Below are positions 51,369 to 62,309 of a stretch of DNA of 64,000 bases, one piece after another. Position numbers and translations under genes: made by a program. The notes under the pieces were generated by a model. It was given only the letters and a program-made list of their open reading frames with translations. It did not search any database and was not told the DNA's origin. The DNA lies in contig NC_089397.1 of the NCBI RefSeq assembly GCF_003171515.1, positions 744,001-808,000 on the forward strand. The letters run 5' to 3'. The DNA is from Pyrenophora tritici-repentis. Lineage: Eukaryota; Ascomycota; Dothideomycetes; Pleosporales; Pleosporaceae. Position 1 is the first letter of the stretch. Every line of letters begins with the position of its first letter.

Positions 51369-52982
51369 ATGGCGCCGTTCAAGTTTCCGCCTCCACCACC
51401 GCCGCCCAAGGCTACGTCCAGCGAGCAGCCATATGCAAATCAAAGAGGAGGGCACAATCGAGGAGGCGCAGATCGTGGTCGCGGGAGAGGTGGTAACCAG
51501 AACCGAGGTGGCAGCTTCCATAGTGTTGGAGAGAATACAAGGGGAGGCCATGGACATAATCGTGGACGGGGAGATGGGCGCGGTAGAGGAGGCCAACGCG
51601 GAGGCCAAGGAGGAGGTCAACAGCACAATAGAGGCGGTGGAAACCACAATGGAGGCTTCAATGCAAACCATGGACAACATCAGTCTAACGCACCGCCAAT
51701 TCCTGCATCCCCTCACGCCTACGTCAACCCGGCCTTCGCGGGGAATGCGCCAACTCAAAGCCAGGCACAGCAACCATTCGACCCCAACGCTCTGGCACAA
51801 GTCATGTCTTACATGTCGACACCCGCTGGCGTGCAGTCAATGGCTGCGTTTGCCAATCATATGACAGGTGCCGGAAACGCAAGTCCTTCATACCCGCCGC
51901 CCTCTTCCCCCCAATATCAGCAACCCGACGCTCGGTATTCTCCATCACAACATGCAGGTCAGAAGCGGAAACTCGGCGACCGCAATAATAATACAAGACA
52001 GCAAGGCTCGAAACCACCGAGAGCCAAAGCTGCCGTCCCTCCACAAGTACCCAGCTTTGGCTTCGCTCTGCCGCCCCCGTCCGCGGTACAACCTGGCAAC
52101 AAGAAGCGCAGGGTCAACCTGGGACTCTCGAAGCAGCATGTTTCCGAAGAGAGCAGCGACGAAGAAGACATCGACGAAGAGGCGGCATTTGCACAGAAGC
52201 TCAAGGGTGGCGGCTTTGTATTCGAACATGAAGGGGAAATGATCAGCGTACAGACAGATGCAGAATTGGCGGAATGGAGGAAAGATCGAAGAAGGCATTT
52301 CCCCACAGAGAAGAGTAAAATAGAAAAGGCTGAGGAGGCTGCCAGGAAACGCGCGGCTGAGCTCGACTTTCTGCGCAAGTTGCAAGGGAAACCACCCAAA
52401 GAACACCATGTCGATACCCAAGTCCGGCCCACCAAGTCTCGCTATACAAGCAAAGAAGACCAGGCGAAGAAAGAGAACGAGAAACAGAGACAAGAAGAAC
52501 TTGCTGCTCTAAGAAAGAAGCTACACGAAAGCATGATAAAGAAGCAAGCAGCGCCGAGAGTAGATTTGGGCCTCGGATACGCCAGTGACACCGCTTCGGA
52601 GGAAGAGAGCTCGGTCCTGTCGGAGTCGTCGATAGTTTCGAGTTCAGAGGAGTCTGAGGAGGATTCCGAATCCGGATCAGACGATAGTGACGAAGCACCG
52701 GCATTCACATCGTCGAAGATAGCTCCACCGCCCGTCAAGGTTCCGCCACCTCATCCTGCAGCGCCACAATCTCATACAAAGAGCACCAACCTATGTTCAA
52801 ACTGGAAGAGGAGTGGAAAGTGTCCGTATATCAGCAAGTGCAAGTACCAGCACCCGCCAAAGGAAGACGAAAACAAGCTTGTGGGATTGTACGAGCGCAT
52901 GGTAGAACAAGAGCTTGTCAAGGCGGATCAACTGGCGCTTGATGCAATCAAGTACCTGGGACAGCACGGCTTCTTAGGGTGA
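51369..52982 (+). CDS. NUFIP1-like protein with RGG region and CCCH zinc finger, 537 aa
   Basis: The ATG at 51369 is chosen because it is followed by the Pro-rich MAPFKFPPPPPPP. The frame is open upstream, but that part looks non-coding. An RGG/RG-rich RNA-binding region spans about 25-95, then a Gln/Pro-rich stretch. The NUFIP1 block (VQTDAELAEWRKDRRRHFPT) lies in a charged, helical middle part. Acidic-Ser tracts follow, and a CCCH finger, C476-x8-C485-x5-C491-x3-H495, lies near the end. NUFIP1/Rsa1 proteins act in box C/D snoRNP assembly with the R2TP complex in the nucleus. It is divergent from RPC8 and its 3' end is only about 50 bp from the convergent cupin gene. Confidence 0.88.
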   Translation: MAPFKFPPPPPPPKATSSEQPYANQRGGHNRGGADRGRGRGGNQNRGGSFHSVGENTRGGHGHNRGRGDGRGRGGQRGGQGGGQQHNRGGGNHNGGFNANHGQHQSNAPPIPASPHAYVNPAFAGNAPTQSQAQQPFDPNALAQVMSYMSTPAGVQSMAAFANHMTGAGNASPSYPPPSSPQYQQPDARYSPSQHAGQKRKLGDRNNNTRQQGSKPPRAKAAVPPQVPSFGFALPPPSAVQPGNKKRRVNLGLSKQHVSEESSDEEDIDEEAAFAQKLKGGGFVFEHEGEMISVQTDAELAEWRKDRRRHFPTEKSKIEKAEEAARKRAAELDFLRKLQGKPPKEHHVDTQVRPTKSRYTSKEDQAKKENEKQRQEELAALRKKLHESMIKKQAAPRVDLGLGYASDTASEEESSVLSESSIVSSSEESEEDSESGSDDSDEAPAFTSSKIAPPPVKVPPPHPAAPQSHTKSTNLCSNWKRSGKCPYISKCKYQHPPKEDENKLVGLYERMVEQELVKADQLALDAIKYLGQHGFLG

Positions 52983-53032
52983 TGGGGATGAATAGATAAA
53001 TAGGATAATCTTAATTGGCATGCGTAGCATGC

Positions 53033-53371
53033 TCACTCCCCGATGACATATGTACATCCTTCACTGCCTACCCAGACCTCGTGCACCTTTTGCGCGTCGA
53101 CATCCCATCTGTCGCCAGGGCCTATAGTCTCTTTCTTCGCGTCGGGGTCATCGGGATATGTATATGTTATTGATCCGTTGAGGACGAGATGCGTGGTCTT
53201 GCCACTATGCTTGTGTGGCGAGTAGTGCGCATTGCTGTGGCTGAAATCAGCTGCAGTTACGACAAGTGGGCGTAGGCAGACTCAGACTCACGGGCTGTCT
53301 GTCCAGGTAAAGACGTGGCCGAATCCCCATGATCGGACCTCGTTCTCTGCGTCTTTTCTTGATTTCACCAT
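53033..53371 (-). CDS. Small single-domain cupin protein, two exons, 93 aa
   Basis: Exon 1 is 53292-53371 (ATG at 53369-53371) and exon 2 is 53033-53234, with a 57-bp intron (GTGAGT, acceptor CCACAG). Neither exon is long, so the gene is easily missed. The product has a cupin barrel: HYSPHKHSGKTTHLVLNGS supplies the His ligands, IGPGDRWDVDAQKVHEVWV is the second motif, and it ends CTYVIGE. No signal peptide is seen. Such proteins may bind a metal or small ligand, and the reaction is unknown. It is divergent from the phospholipase gene (659 bp) and convergent with the NUFIP1-like gene. Confidence 0.82.
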
Positions 53372-54030
53372 ATTGCTCCAACCATCTTTGAAGTAAAGTG
53401 ACTAGATCTAGATGAATGATGTGGTATGTAGGATTTCGTGATACTGGGCCCTGCCCAGGTGCCCTGTGACGTCGTCACTTGGCGGGAACGGCACATGTCA
53501 GGGACCAACGCAAACAGGGCAGCACCCCATCATTCACATTTGTGTTAGTTATCCTATGCAGCAAACGTCCAATGCCGCGTGTTTTTGTCATAGCCATGGT
53601 CTGCGCCCCACCAATTGGATGATCAAACACCGATGCGGCAGCCAAGGGAGGCACGAGCTGACCATGAGGCCATCGCGCCCGCTTCAACCGTCCTGCGTTG
53701 CGAGCCGCACCTCCTCACTTGCTAGGTCCCGCTGCCAACCCATAGTACTAAAGTCAACATCAACGTATTGGCCTGCACACAGCACTTCCCTACCGCTCCA
53801 TCCAAGGTACGCCTCGCATACGTGTAGGGTCCAATCGCAATTAGCAACAAGGCTTACACCTACTAGCACAGCTGAGCTGTCCGGACTCCGCCCTTATTCA
53901 GGCATACATATACGCTTGTACACTCACACCTCGCTGCTGTTCCCATTGTGACACACACTCAACGCTCTTCGTTCGCCCTTACAACTACTCTTCACCTTTG
54001 GCACTCCTGTACCCATAACACGCCTACATC
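53372..54030. other. Intergenic 659 bp, divergent promoter region
   Basis: It lies between the cupin gene (minus) and the phospholipase C gene (plus). Both promoters should be here. Pyrimidine-rich stretches just before 54031 are typical of fungal 5' UTRs. Confidence 0.5.
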
Positions 54031-56562
54031 ATGCCGGATCTTACCCAAGACAAGAAGCTCGGCGCCCCAGAGGTTGAAAACCCATACCTTCAGGCGGGCG
54101 GAGGTACAGCTTCGGCAACATCGACAGCCCGCCACGTCGACAACCTATCGCCGCTCCTCACCCAGTATCTCAGGACTGTATACACCGACATCTCGAAGCA
54201 CTACGATTTGACGACAAAGGAAGGGCAACTGCGCTGGCTCACCGAAGAGCAGCAATGCTCTGGAAAGGATGCAGAGCTTCTGGCGGACGGGTCCTTTTCA
54301 CACTTTGCAAACTACTTCATGTCAGACTCCGCCAGTGTCATGAAGCCACCGCTACCACTAGACGAGTCATACCCAATTTCAAACTACTTCATCTCCTCGA
54401 GCCACAACACATACCTCACTGGCAATCAACTCTCAAGCGACGCGAGTGTTGATGCCTACAAGAACGTCTTGATGCGCGGATGTCGCTGCGTCGAGATAGA
54501 TGTATGGGATGGAGAAGTGCTCTCCGACTCAAGCTCGGACGAGGAAGCTGCCATGGGTAACCCAGGAGCCGACAGTTTGAGGAAGGAAAAGAAAAAGTCA
54601 AAGTCAGGCCTCAGCATTCGCAAGAGGTTGGCCGCGAAGTTTAGTAAGAAGGAGGAGCCCGAAGAGAAGAGTCACGAAGCATCCCCGCCGCCTCAGGACG
54701 GCATGCAGAAGATTGAGCCCTGGCACTCGGCCTCCTTCACACAGCGAGCCGAGCCCAGGGTGTTCCACGGTTACACTTTAACCAAAGACATGACATTTCG
54801 AGCTGTGTGCGCAACTATTCGAGATTACGCATTTACAGTGTCAAATCTACCGCTGATTGTCAGTCTCGAGGTCCACACCTGCCCAGAACAGCAAGAGATT
54901 ATGGTTGAAATCATGAATGAATATTGGAAGGGCATGATGCTTGAGGAGCCGTTGGAGCCAGCGCAAGACCTAGACAGCGTCCATCTACCCACGCTCAAAG
55001 ACTTGGAAAAGAAGATACTTGTCAAGGTCAAGCGCGGCCATACCACTCCAGTGGCTCCTACATCACAACCAGCGACAACCGATGCATCGCGACCGCCTCT
55101 GAAACATACCGAAAGTGCAGCTTCCGTCAACTCGGGAACATCATCAGAAGTCGGTCCGGATGGCGAGAAGAAGCCCCCAGCGCCAAAGCCCAAAATTATC
55201 AAATCTCTGTCAAAACTAGGTGTCTACTTGGCTGGTTATTCATACAAAACTCTCGATGCACCAGAGGCAAAAATCCCCACCCACATCTTCTCGTTGTCAG
55301 AGGGGACGCTGATGGAGGTTCACGAAACTGACCCCGAAGGTCTCTTTGGTCATAACAAGCACTTCTTCATGCGCGCATATCCAAAGGGTCTCCGGCTGAC
55401 TTCATCCAACTTGAACCCCTCCGTCTTCTGGCGGGCGGGTGTACAAATTGTGGCTCTCAACTGGCAACGCTGGGATGTTGGCATGATGCAAAACGAAGCC
55501 ATGTTTGCGGGCACCGCTGGATGGGTTCTCAAGCCTGAAGGATACCGCAGCACGAGCAACGCCGCAACACAGAAGACTGCCATTCCTCACCACGACCTAG
55601 ACCTGAGCATCGAGTTCCTAGGCGGACAAGACATCCCGCTACCCCCCGAGGAAGATGACCCCAAGGATTTCAAACCATACGTCAAAGTTGAACTGCATGT
55701 CGAGTCGCACGAAGAGCGCAACGCCGAGCCAGTCCCAGGCAATGGAAGAAGCCAAAAGGGTGATTACAAACAGAAGACCAAGACATCGAGATCCCCAAAC
55801 CCCGACTTCGGCCGCGAAGTCATCAAATTTGCTGGCGTGCCTGGCGTGACGGAGGAATTGACATTTGTCCGGTAAGTCCATTGTTTCCTTCTGTTTAGTC
55901 GTACTCGCCCAGCCTATGCGGCCTGCCATGAGGACCGCAAGCATGACCCTCGTACACGGAGACTTTTGCCGGTCTATCAGAGCACAATCTGTCGGACATG
56001 GGTGGCCTGAACCTGATCTGACACTGCATTTTTTTTACCTGCATCAAAGGTGGTACACGCGGGTGAATTGGCATCTGGAGCGAGGGGTTGTACCACGATG
56101 ACTAGGATCGGGACCATTAACACTGCAAATCGCCGTTATTCCCGCCTTGGTGTGTCTGCGCCTCGCCATTTCTTCTTTACCGGTCCAGAGATTCCCAGTC
56201 TCGCGGCTGCAATACACACGACGGCTTGTTTCGCCAGCCTCTTATCCACCATCTCGCTATGCACGCCACTACTTTTCGTATGGAAGATCCACTATGCGCG
56301 ACCAGATCTTCTCAAGGCCCCTTGCTCACTCGGCAATTATGCATCTTCATCTCAAAACGCATGCTAACGTCGTGTTCTTCCGCCACCCAGATTCAAGGTC
56401 ATGGACGACGAGCGCCTCGGCGACGACCTAGCCGCATGGGCATGCTTCCGCCTCGACCGCCTCCGCCCCGGTCTGCGCATGCTGCACCTCTACGACTCGA
56501 ACGGTGTCATCACAAAGGGCGTGTTGCTGGTTAGGATTAGGAAGACGGTTAGTACGGCTTGA
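54031..56562 (+). CDS. Phosphoinositide-specific phospholipase C, two exons, 670 aa
   Basis: Exons are 54031-55871 and 56391-56562, joined by a 519-bp intron (GTAAGT; GCTAAC branch site near its end; CACCCAG). Order is an EF-hand-like N-terminus, X domain with H125 (SSSHNTYLTG), E155 and D157 (CVEIDVWDG) and H246 (VFHGYTLT), then Y domain (from about 389, LGVYLAGYS, LTSSNLNPSVFWRAGVQ) and a C2 domain split by the intron. An 80-residue charged insert (about 164-243) interrupts the X domain. The enzyme splits PIP2 into IP3 and diacylglycerol at the membrane and depends on calcium. A further intron (GTTAGT at 56548) leading to an exon at 56659-56742 is possible and would change the last residues. 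Confidence 0.93.
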
Positions 56563-59500
56563 TTGAACTGAACTGTTGGGGAGTGGTTCCTTCTTGTCCG
56601 CTACTATCTTGTTATTTCTTTCCTTTCCTGTCCTCGCTGTCTTTGTTGTTCCTTTAGACCGGGGATCTTGTCAAGCCTGCTCTTGGGCAGAACGCTGATA
56701 TTTGTTCGTGCTTAGCTCTTTCACATGCAGAGGAGGCTTAGTCGGCGGAATCACTTCCCGAACGAGAGCGTGGGGCATCATCAGCGCCTGGTGCAGAGGT
56801 TGAAGAAGGAGAGGAGCAAGTATTATGGTGGAGAGACAAGGCGATCACAGCTTTGTTAGCGCCATTTGGGGAGAGCACGCATGCATGGTATCCTACACGT
56901 CTGCGACGCCGTTTGGTGGGTAGTGAGAGTGATGACGAAACATGAATTAGAACTTGAAGTGTTACTCTTTCATACATGTTTGTACACTATATGTAGAGCG
57001 ATAATGATACATCATAAGCGCTCACATTCACGCCATTCTAGGAGTAAGTCAGGTTGAAAAGGCTTTATAGAGCTTTCGGCATGATCATGTAATGGCTACA
57101 CAATTCTAGCCGAGAACGAAGTTTAGAACGAAGGAGGCAGGAGCAAGTAAGGCCGGACAAACAAATCGTATACAATAGCAGTCGCTGGAACAGAAGTATA
57201 TCATTGATTCATGGCATCCATAGAAAAGAAGAAAAGAACAGAGAATAAACTATCAGCATGATGACGCTACTACGAAAAGGATCTGGATACTTGTCTGTTC
57301 GATGTTAGGGCGCTTCTGTCTTACCACACATCATTGCCAGAAGCTTTTCTACAGTCCAGCATGAATATTACTTCTCTGCAATCTTTCGTCACGTGTTGCA
57401 TGTAAGCCATGTTGGCTTCAACAAGATGTCAAGCACAGCTCTTGCATCCTTTCAGTTGTGAGCAAGCTCACGCAGAATCCGAGAAACCTCTGGAAACGTT
57501 GCTTTCTCGGATCTTCCTCTGAAAGGATTCAGAAAGACCGGTGAAGTTCAATCCAGCTTCATTTTTTCGCGCAACAGTGGCTTGTGAAGACATGTAATAT
57601 TGGCGAGTGTGAAGCCCTCGAAGCCGTCGCGTGTAGCTTGCGTCATAGCCTTCCAGATGTGACGTACACAGACAGACACTGGTCATTTAGTTTGCAAAAA
57701 GGCGCCTCTCTCGTCTCTCCATGGCAAAGCGACGCACAACTCCCGTCCGTCCGTGTAACAGAGACGCACCGCGGTAGCGACCACATTTTTTTTGGGTCAC
57801 ATGCGGCTCAATCTGCTGTCAAAGTGTGCGATAAGCTGTGTTGGGACTGCACATCCACGTATTCAGCATGCCAAGCGCCGGTAAGCAACCAAGTATTCGG
57901 GCCCCCTCGTATCAGGGCAGATATACCTGCTCGGAGACTGGAGGGTATGCCATGTTGGGGCGACTAGATCTCCTTGGAGATTAACTTTCGTGGTACTGGT
58001 GTAGCGGCGGGGACCATCGGGGAGTTGAGAAGTAAATGACACCACGGCAAGGCACTTGCTCTGTCCTACTGAGTGGAAAGGCTCTTTCCGAATGAGGTAT
58101 CTTAGACCAGCGGGCCGAGGAGAGGGCAGAAATTAGATCGGTGTACAGACTGTCGCCGTACGCGCAGGTTGTGGTCCTTCTCGTTGCGTGTGTGGCTCGA
58201 ACAACGTCGTGGGACCAGAAACCACTCCATCATTGGCACGTGGGCACTGATAGAAATTATCGGCAAACATTGCAGACATATAATGCTGCGGGGAACTCTC
58301 CGTGGCTCGTAACGAATGAATGAACGCCGCTACCGAACGAATCGCGCACTGCCGGATGCGGAGACGTGTTGTTGTACCAACGGTGGAAAAGTGCAAGAGT
58401 GCAGGGCTGCTTCTGTAAGTCTGTACCAGCATATCTGTCCATCTCTAGACTATCGATTACCTCAAGTGGCTATAGTCGAGTTCTGGTATTAACCAGGTGA
58501 ACGCAAGCCGTACCGAGCCGCTAACACAAGGACTTGGCTCACACATCAAGGGAGGCTGCATTTTCAACGGTGTAGCATGTATGCCAAATCAAACGCTGGA
58601 ACCGTAGTACGAAGAATGATGTGCATATCTAGCCTTTCCGTAGGGCTATGGGCGCTTTTATGGGCGACCGAGCCCATGGATAGGCTATTCCGATTCGTGG
58701 TAGCATGCTGGTTCGGCTGCGAAGAAACGAGCGCTGGTTTCTCCAGGCCGATATCGGCCCCTTGAAGTCTGAGCAGCCCAGACGCATCAGTTGAGTATGA
58801 CCGACATAGGCCTAAACCCGAAAAGCTCTATGATATCTGGTTTGTGCTCCATGACAGCTCCGCGCCCTGTATCTCGAGGGTTTCCAACTAGCCGTCAGAA
58901 GATGATCCGGTGAACTGAATTGATTTCGCACACCGATCACTCAAGGATGGATAGGCGAAAGATTCGGTGCTTGGTATTACGCAGATATTTAGCCTGGCCT
59001 AGAAACACGATTGGAGGTGTTGACGGGTACCATGTTCACAGTTGTATAACCACTGGCATAGTGTGTAGGCACCCTAGAACCAAAAGGACCTTCAACTGGC
59101 ACAGCCAATCATGAGCTTCCGTATCAAGGGCACAAAGCTATATCCGGGACCGAGAGAGAGAGAGAGATAATTGAGCATTCGAGAATGCTTGTTCTTTGAC
59201 CACAATAGCATTGGTTAACAGCGAAAATGTCAATAATTACCATTGTGTGGATATCCAAGTCGGTTGCAGCTCCTTTCATTGACGTCAAGTTTCCGGTGCA
59301 GTGGATACCGCGTGGTATGTTCGACAAGAGCGGCGGGCGGGACGGCCCTTCAGAACCCAGCTGTGCGAGCAGTAATTTCATATCGGCTTTTTCTTATCAA
59401 GCTAGTCTCACGACGTCTATTGTGAAGTTTTCCCAGTTCATGGCTGTAGTTCTTGGCAGGTTGGGGCGGTGGAGGCATTGCAGCCCCTTCCATAACGGGT

Positions 59501-61139
59501 CTTGCGGCTTTTGACAGTGTAAATCGTACTGGACGAAGATGCAGGCACTAAGTATGTTGACCGTTCTGTACAACCATGTTCAACCAGGAATTGTTGACTT
59601 GGCATGTATCTCATATGTTGGCCGAACTCCACCTAGCTAGTTGATGCCATTTAGCCGCAAGCAAACACCTTACAAGCAGAGGCAGGATGCACCGTAAGAT
59701 ATTGACTGGGCGGTATCGTCTGAGACGTTTGAATTCGACAGATAAGAAACCTCTGTAGCCAACGGTCAGCTGGTAGGCATCGTAAAAAGGAACTGTATAA
59801 ATGTCGACGGCAACATGGCTCTTTTCGTCCTTGTTGACCATGAACATGGGAGCGGAATAGCTCTCCAAGCTTTCAGTGGCATTAGATACCACGCAGACGG
59901 TAGTTCAGTGGTTCGATTATGAGACTTGTTCTGTGACTGCGAGCAGCATACCCAAATGGTCTAGTGTGTGAAGTCTAACAGTGAAGGGAACCATGGAAAC
60001 GACCAGTACTTACCGCCCTGGATTGCAAATATCACAATTAGTTGCATGATGCAGCTAGTTTGTTTCCCATGGCTCATATCCACACCGGTTTGGTGAAACA
60101 GTTAGCTAGCTGTATGACAGCGGAACCGTTATCCGTATGAGCTAGTAGGCGAAGCGGCGATAGTGAATGGGACAGGCGGATCACTGAGAGCTCGGCAATC
60201 GATCTGGTCCACGCAATGTCCAATCAATACCAACGGACCATAGAAAGCGAAATCATATGTAGTAAGGTGGGGGTGGTGCACAAGTTTGCTTCTGGACGCA
60301 GGGTGCAGGCCTTCTGGATGATGGTGGCTTGCTAGGCGAACTCGAGAAAACGACAAATCGACGAAGCTCAACGATATCATGCCTTTCCACACGTCGTACT
60401 CAAGAGAAAATCGGTAAGCACTGGTGGTTAGATCCACATAATTACGTTGTCTTGTCGCTGCGACAATATACTCATGGTGCGTGATTCTAAGAAACCGGCA
60501 GTGGGTGAGCCGCGAGCGAATCCCGAAATCCTGGTTGATAGGCTCCACAGGATAGACAGCGCAGAATACGAATCCGTTTACCACAGTTCAAGCAACAAAA
60601 AGTTGCGATCCCGTCGTCTGTAGCGCCAGTGTATACCGATGTTACTGTCTTCCGAACCGATTTGGATACTCTGGGAGTTTGGCGGCTCCAAGACACCGGT
60701 CGACATGTACTTGACCCGCATGTTCCCAGTCATGTGGGACCGCATGGCGCAAAATGTCCTTTATGTCCTATGGTCGACGATGCACAGTGGCCTATGCTTA
60801 ACTTGGAGAGGCGAGGTGTAGGGAACATCGTCTCCTCGAGACCGGGAAACTGCAGTCTGATGCGCGCGCCACAAGCGTCGTGCGGCATACGTGAGTTACG
60901 CCGGTAGCCAGGTTCTAGTGTAGCTATCGTTTTGGAGGAATGATCAAAGTATAAAGACCGCGCTTCTGTCTTGGTAGACAAGCAGTGATCCAGCCACCTT
61001 CGCTTTGAGATAATTTTCTTACACTCTCATTCACTTCATCTGCTGTCTTTCAGTGTCTCTCTTGTAGCATCTGCTTCTATTCACGCTCAGATACCATCTT
61101 GAAGACGCTTCACTGCTGTCCCGCTCGCCAGCCAACGCC
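56563..61139. other. Gene-poor stretch of 4.6 kb
   Basis: Both strands were read for motifs and splice-joinable frames, and none was convincing. The longest frames (127 codons at 57584-57967; 151 codons at 60129-60584, opened by a GTG) lack family features. A (GA)n microsatellite is at 59152-59167. A tRNA A-box-like string occurs near 59901 without a matching B-box. Base composition does not look strongly AT-biased. Confidence 0.45.
59152..59167. repeat. (GA)n microsatellite
   Basis: Eight GA dinucleotides in a row within the gene-poor region. Confidence 0.9.
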
Positions 61140-61361
61140 ATGTGTCTACCTACACCCATCGACACGGTTGCCAGTCCTTATATGAGCAACCTCGGCGGAG
61201 TTAGAACTTGGCCGGTAAGTCTCCGATACTGATAGTACTTAGACCCGTACTCACAACCCAAGGTACCTGGTCGTCGTTGTCCTGCCTGTCTCGAGCGCGG
61301 CGATACGGTGTGGGTGATTCCCGGGAAATGCTGCCCACAGTGTGGTACTCCGGTCAACTAG
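61140..61361 (+). CDS. Tiny Cys-rich spliced gene, 57 aa
   Basis: Exon 1 is 61140-61214 and exon 2 is 61263-61361, with a 48-bp intron (GTAAGT...CCCAAG). Phase is kept and the product ends at TAG. The protein has CPAC followed 16 residues later by CCPQCGTPV, an arrangement like a zinc ribbon (two CxxC knuckles). A pyrimidine-rich leader precedes the ATG. A further stretch, 61659-61725, preceded by a clear TTACGCAG acceptor and rich in cysteines (CPTC), may be an exon of the same or a related gene. The function is unknown. Confidence 0.5.
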
Positions 61362-62309
61362 ATTTGGTTTGCGGAATGGTGAGGACGTACGCTCCTATGT
61401 CTTATGGAAGGTGACTGACTGTCTCCTAGGACGAACAAAACTCTCGAACTTGGGATTTCAGATGCTTCCCGGAGGTCGTATGACACATGGAGCCACTTCC
61501 GCATCTTGGCTCGGGGGAAGTTTGTGCATTTTCAGGTTGTTTGTTTCCTGCATGTATTTGTAAGCAGACCTTAGCAGTTTTTGTTGGGTAGATGGGGAAA
61601 TGAAAAGTTCAAGCTTTGTTGAGTGATCTGCTTCTTACACCGAGAATCTTTTACGCAGTTGTGATGTGCCTTGTGCTCAAGACGATCCGTGCCCTACCTG
61701 TGCCGATACACTGAGTAGCCAGTAAGGGGCAGTGCAAGTTGTCAGGGTGAGGATGCGGATGGTGTTGTTGTGGTTGCTGTGTTTGGTACGTAAAAAGAAA
61801 CCCTTACAGCAGGTACGCTCGGCGTCTCCCTAGCTCTTTGCCCTGCAGGAAGGAACGAGCTGCACATATGCAGGAACGATAGCTGTAAGCAAGTGACATC
61901 AAAGCAAATATTGTAATAAAGACCAGAGTGACAAATTGAATTAGGTGAAAGAACCAGTATGTAAATATGCGTGCACGAAAATGCAAACCGACTCAAATGA
62001 CCCCACGAGCATACTATTGGACTTGCTCGTGATACCCAGAAAGCGCCTTCTCATCCTCGCATGATACGGTGATACTTGCCCAAACCCCAACGCCGTATCC
62101 AGATATGTTACAGATTGCCATGAACCCCGGGAAACAAAACTTGGTCATTATCGTCGTGCTGTATGGGGAGCAGAGACCAATGGGTATTTCGTCTATGCAC
62201 CGGGGGTGTACCGTCGAATGTGGCGGTTTCGTGTCCGTTTTGTTTCGGTAGTTGTCTATTTCCTCTACCGTGTTGGTGGGCAATGGTGCGAAGTGTGGGG
62301 AAGATGGAT
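61362..62309. other. Intergenic 950 bp with possible Cys-rich exon
   Basis: Apart from the exon-like stretch 61659-61725, which encodes CDVPCAQDDPCPTCADTL and a stop, nothing was recognised. The right part is the 3' flank of the coiled-coil gene. Confidence 0.4.

Noticed and set aside
57584..57967. 127-codon plus-strand frame in the gene-poor region
   Set aside because: No domain, no promoter or splice context, and composition typical of chance frames.
59895..59960. tRNA-like A-box (tagttcagtgg) near 59901
   Set aside because: No B-box or cloverleaf follows at the right distance.
60129..60584. 151-codon frame on the minus strand in the gene-poor region
   Set aside because: It opens with GTG rather than ATG, has no motif and no splice partners.
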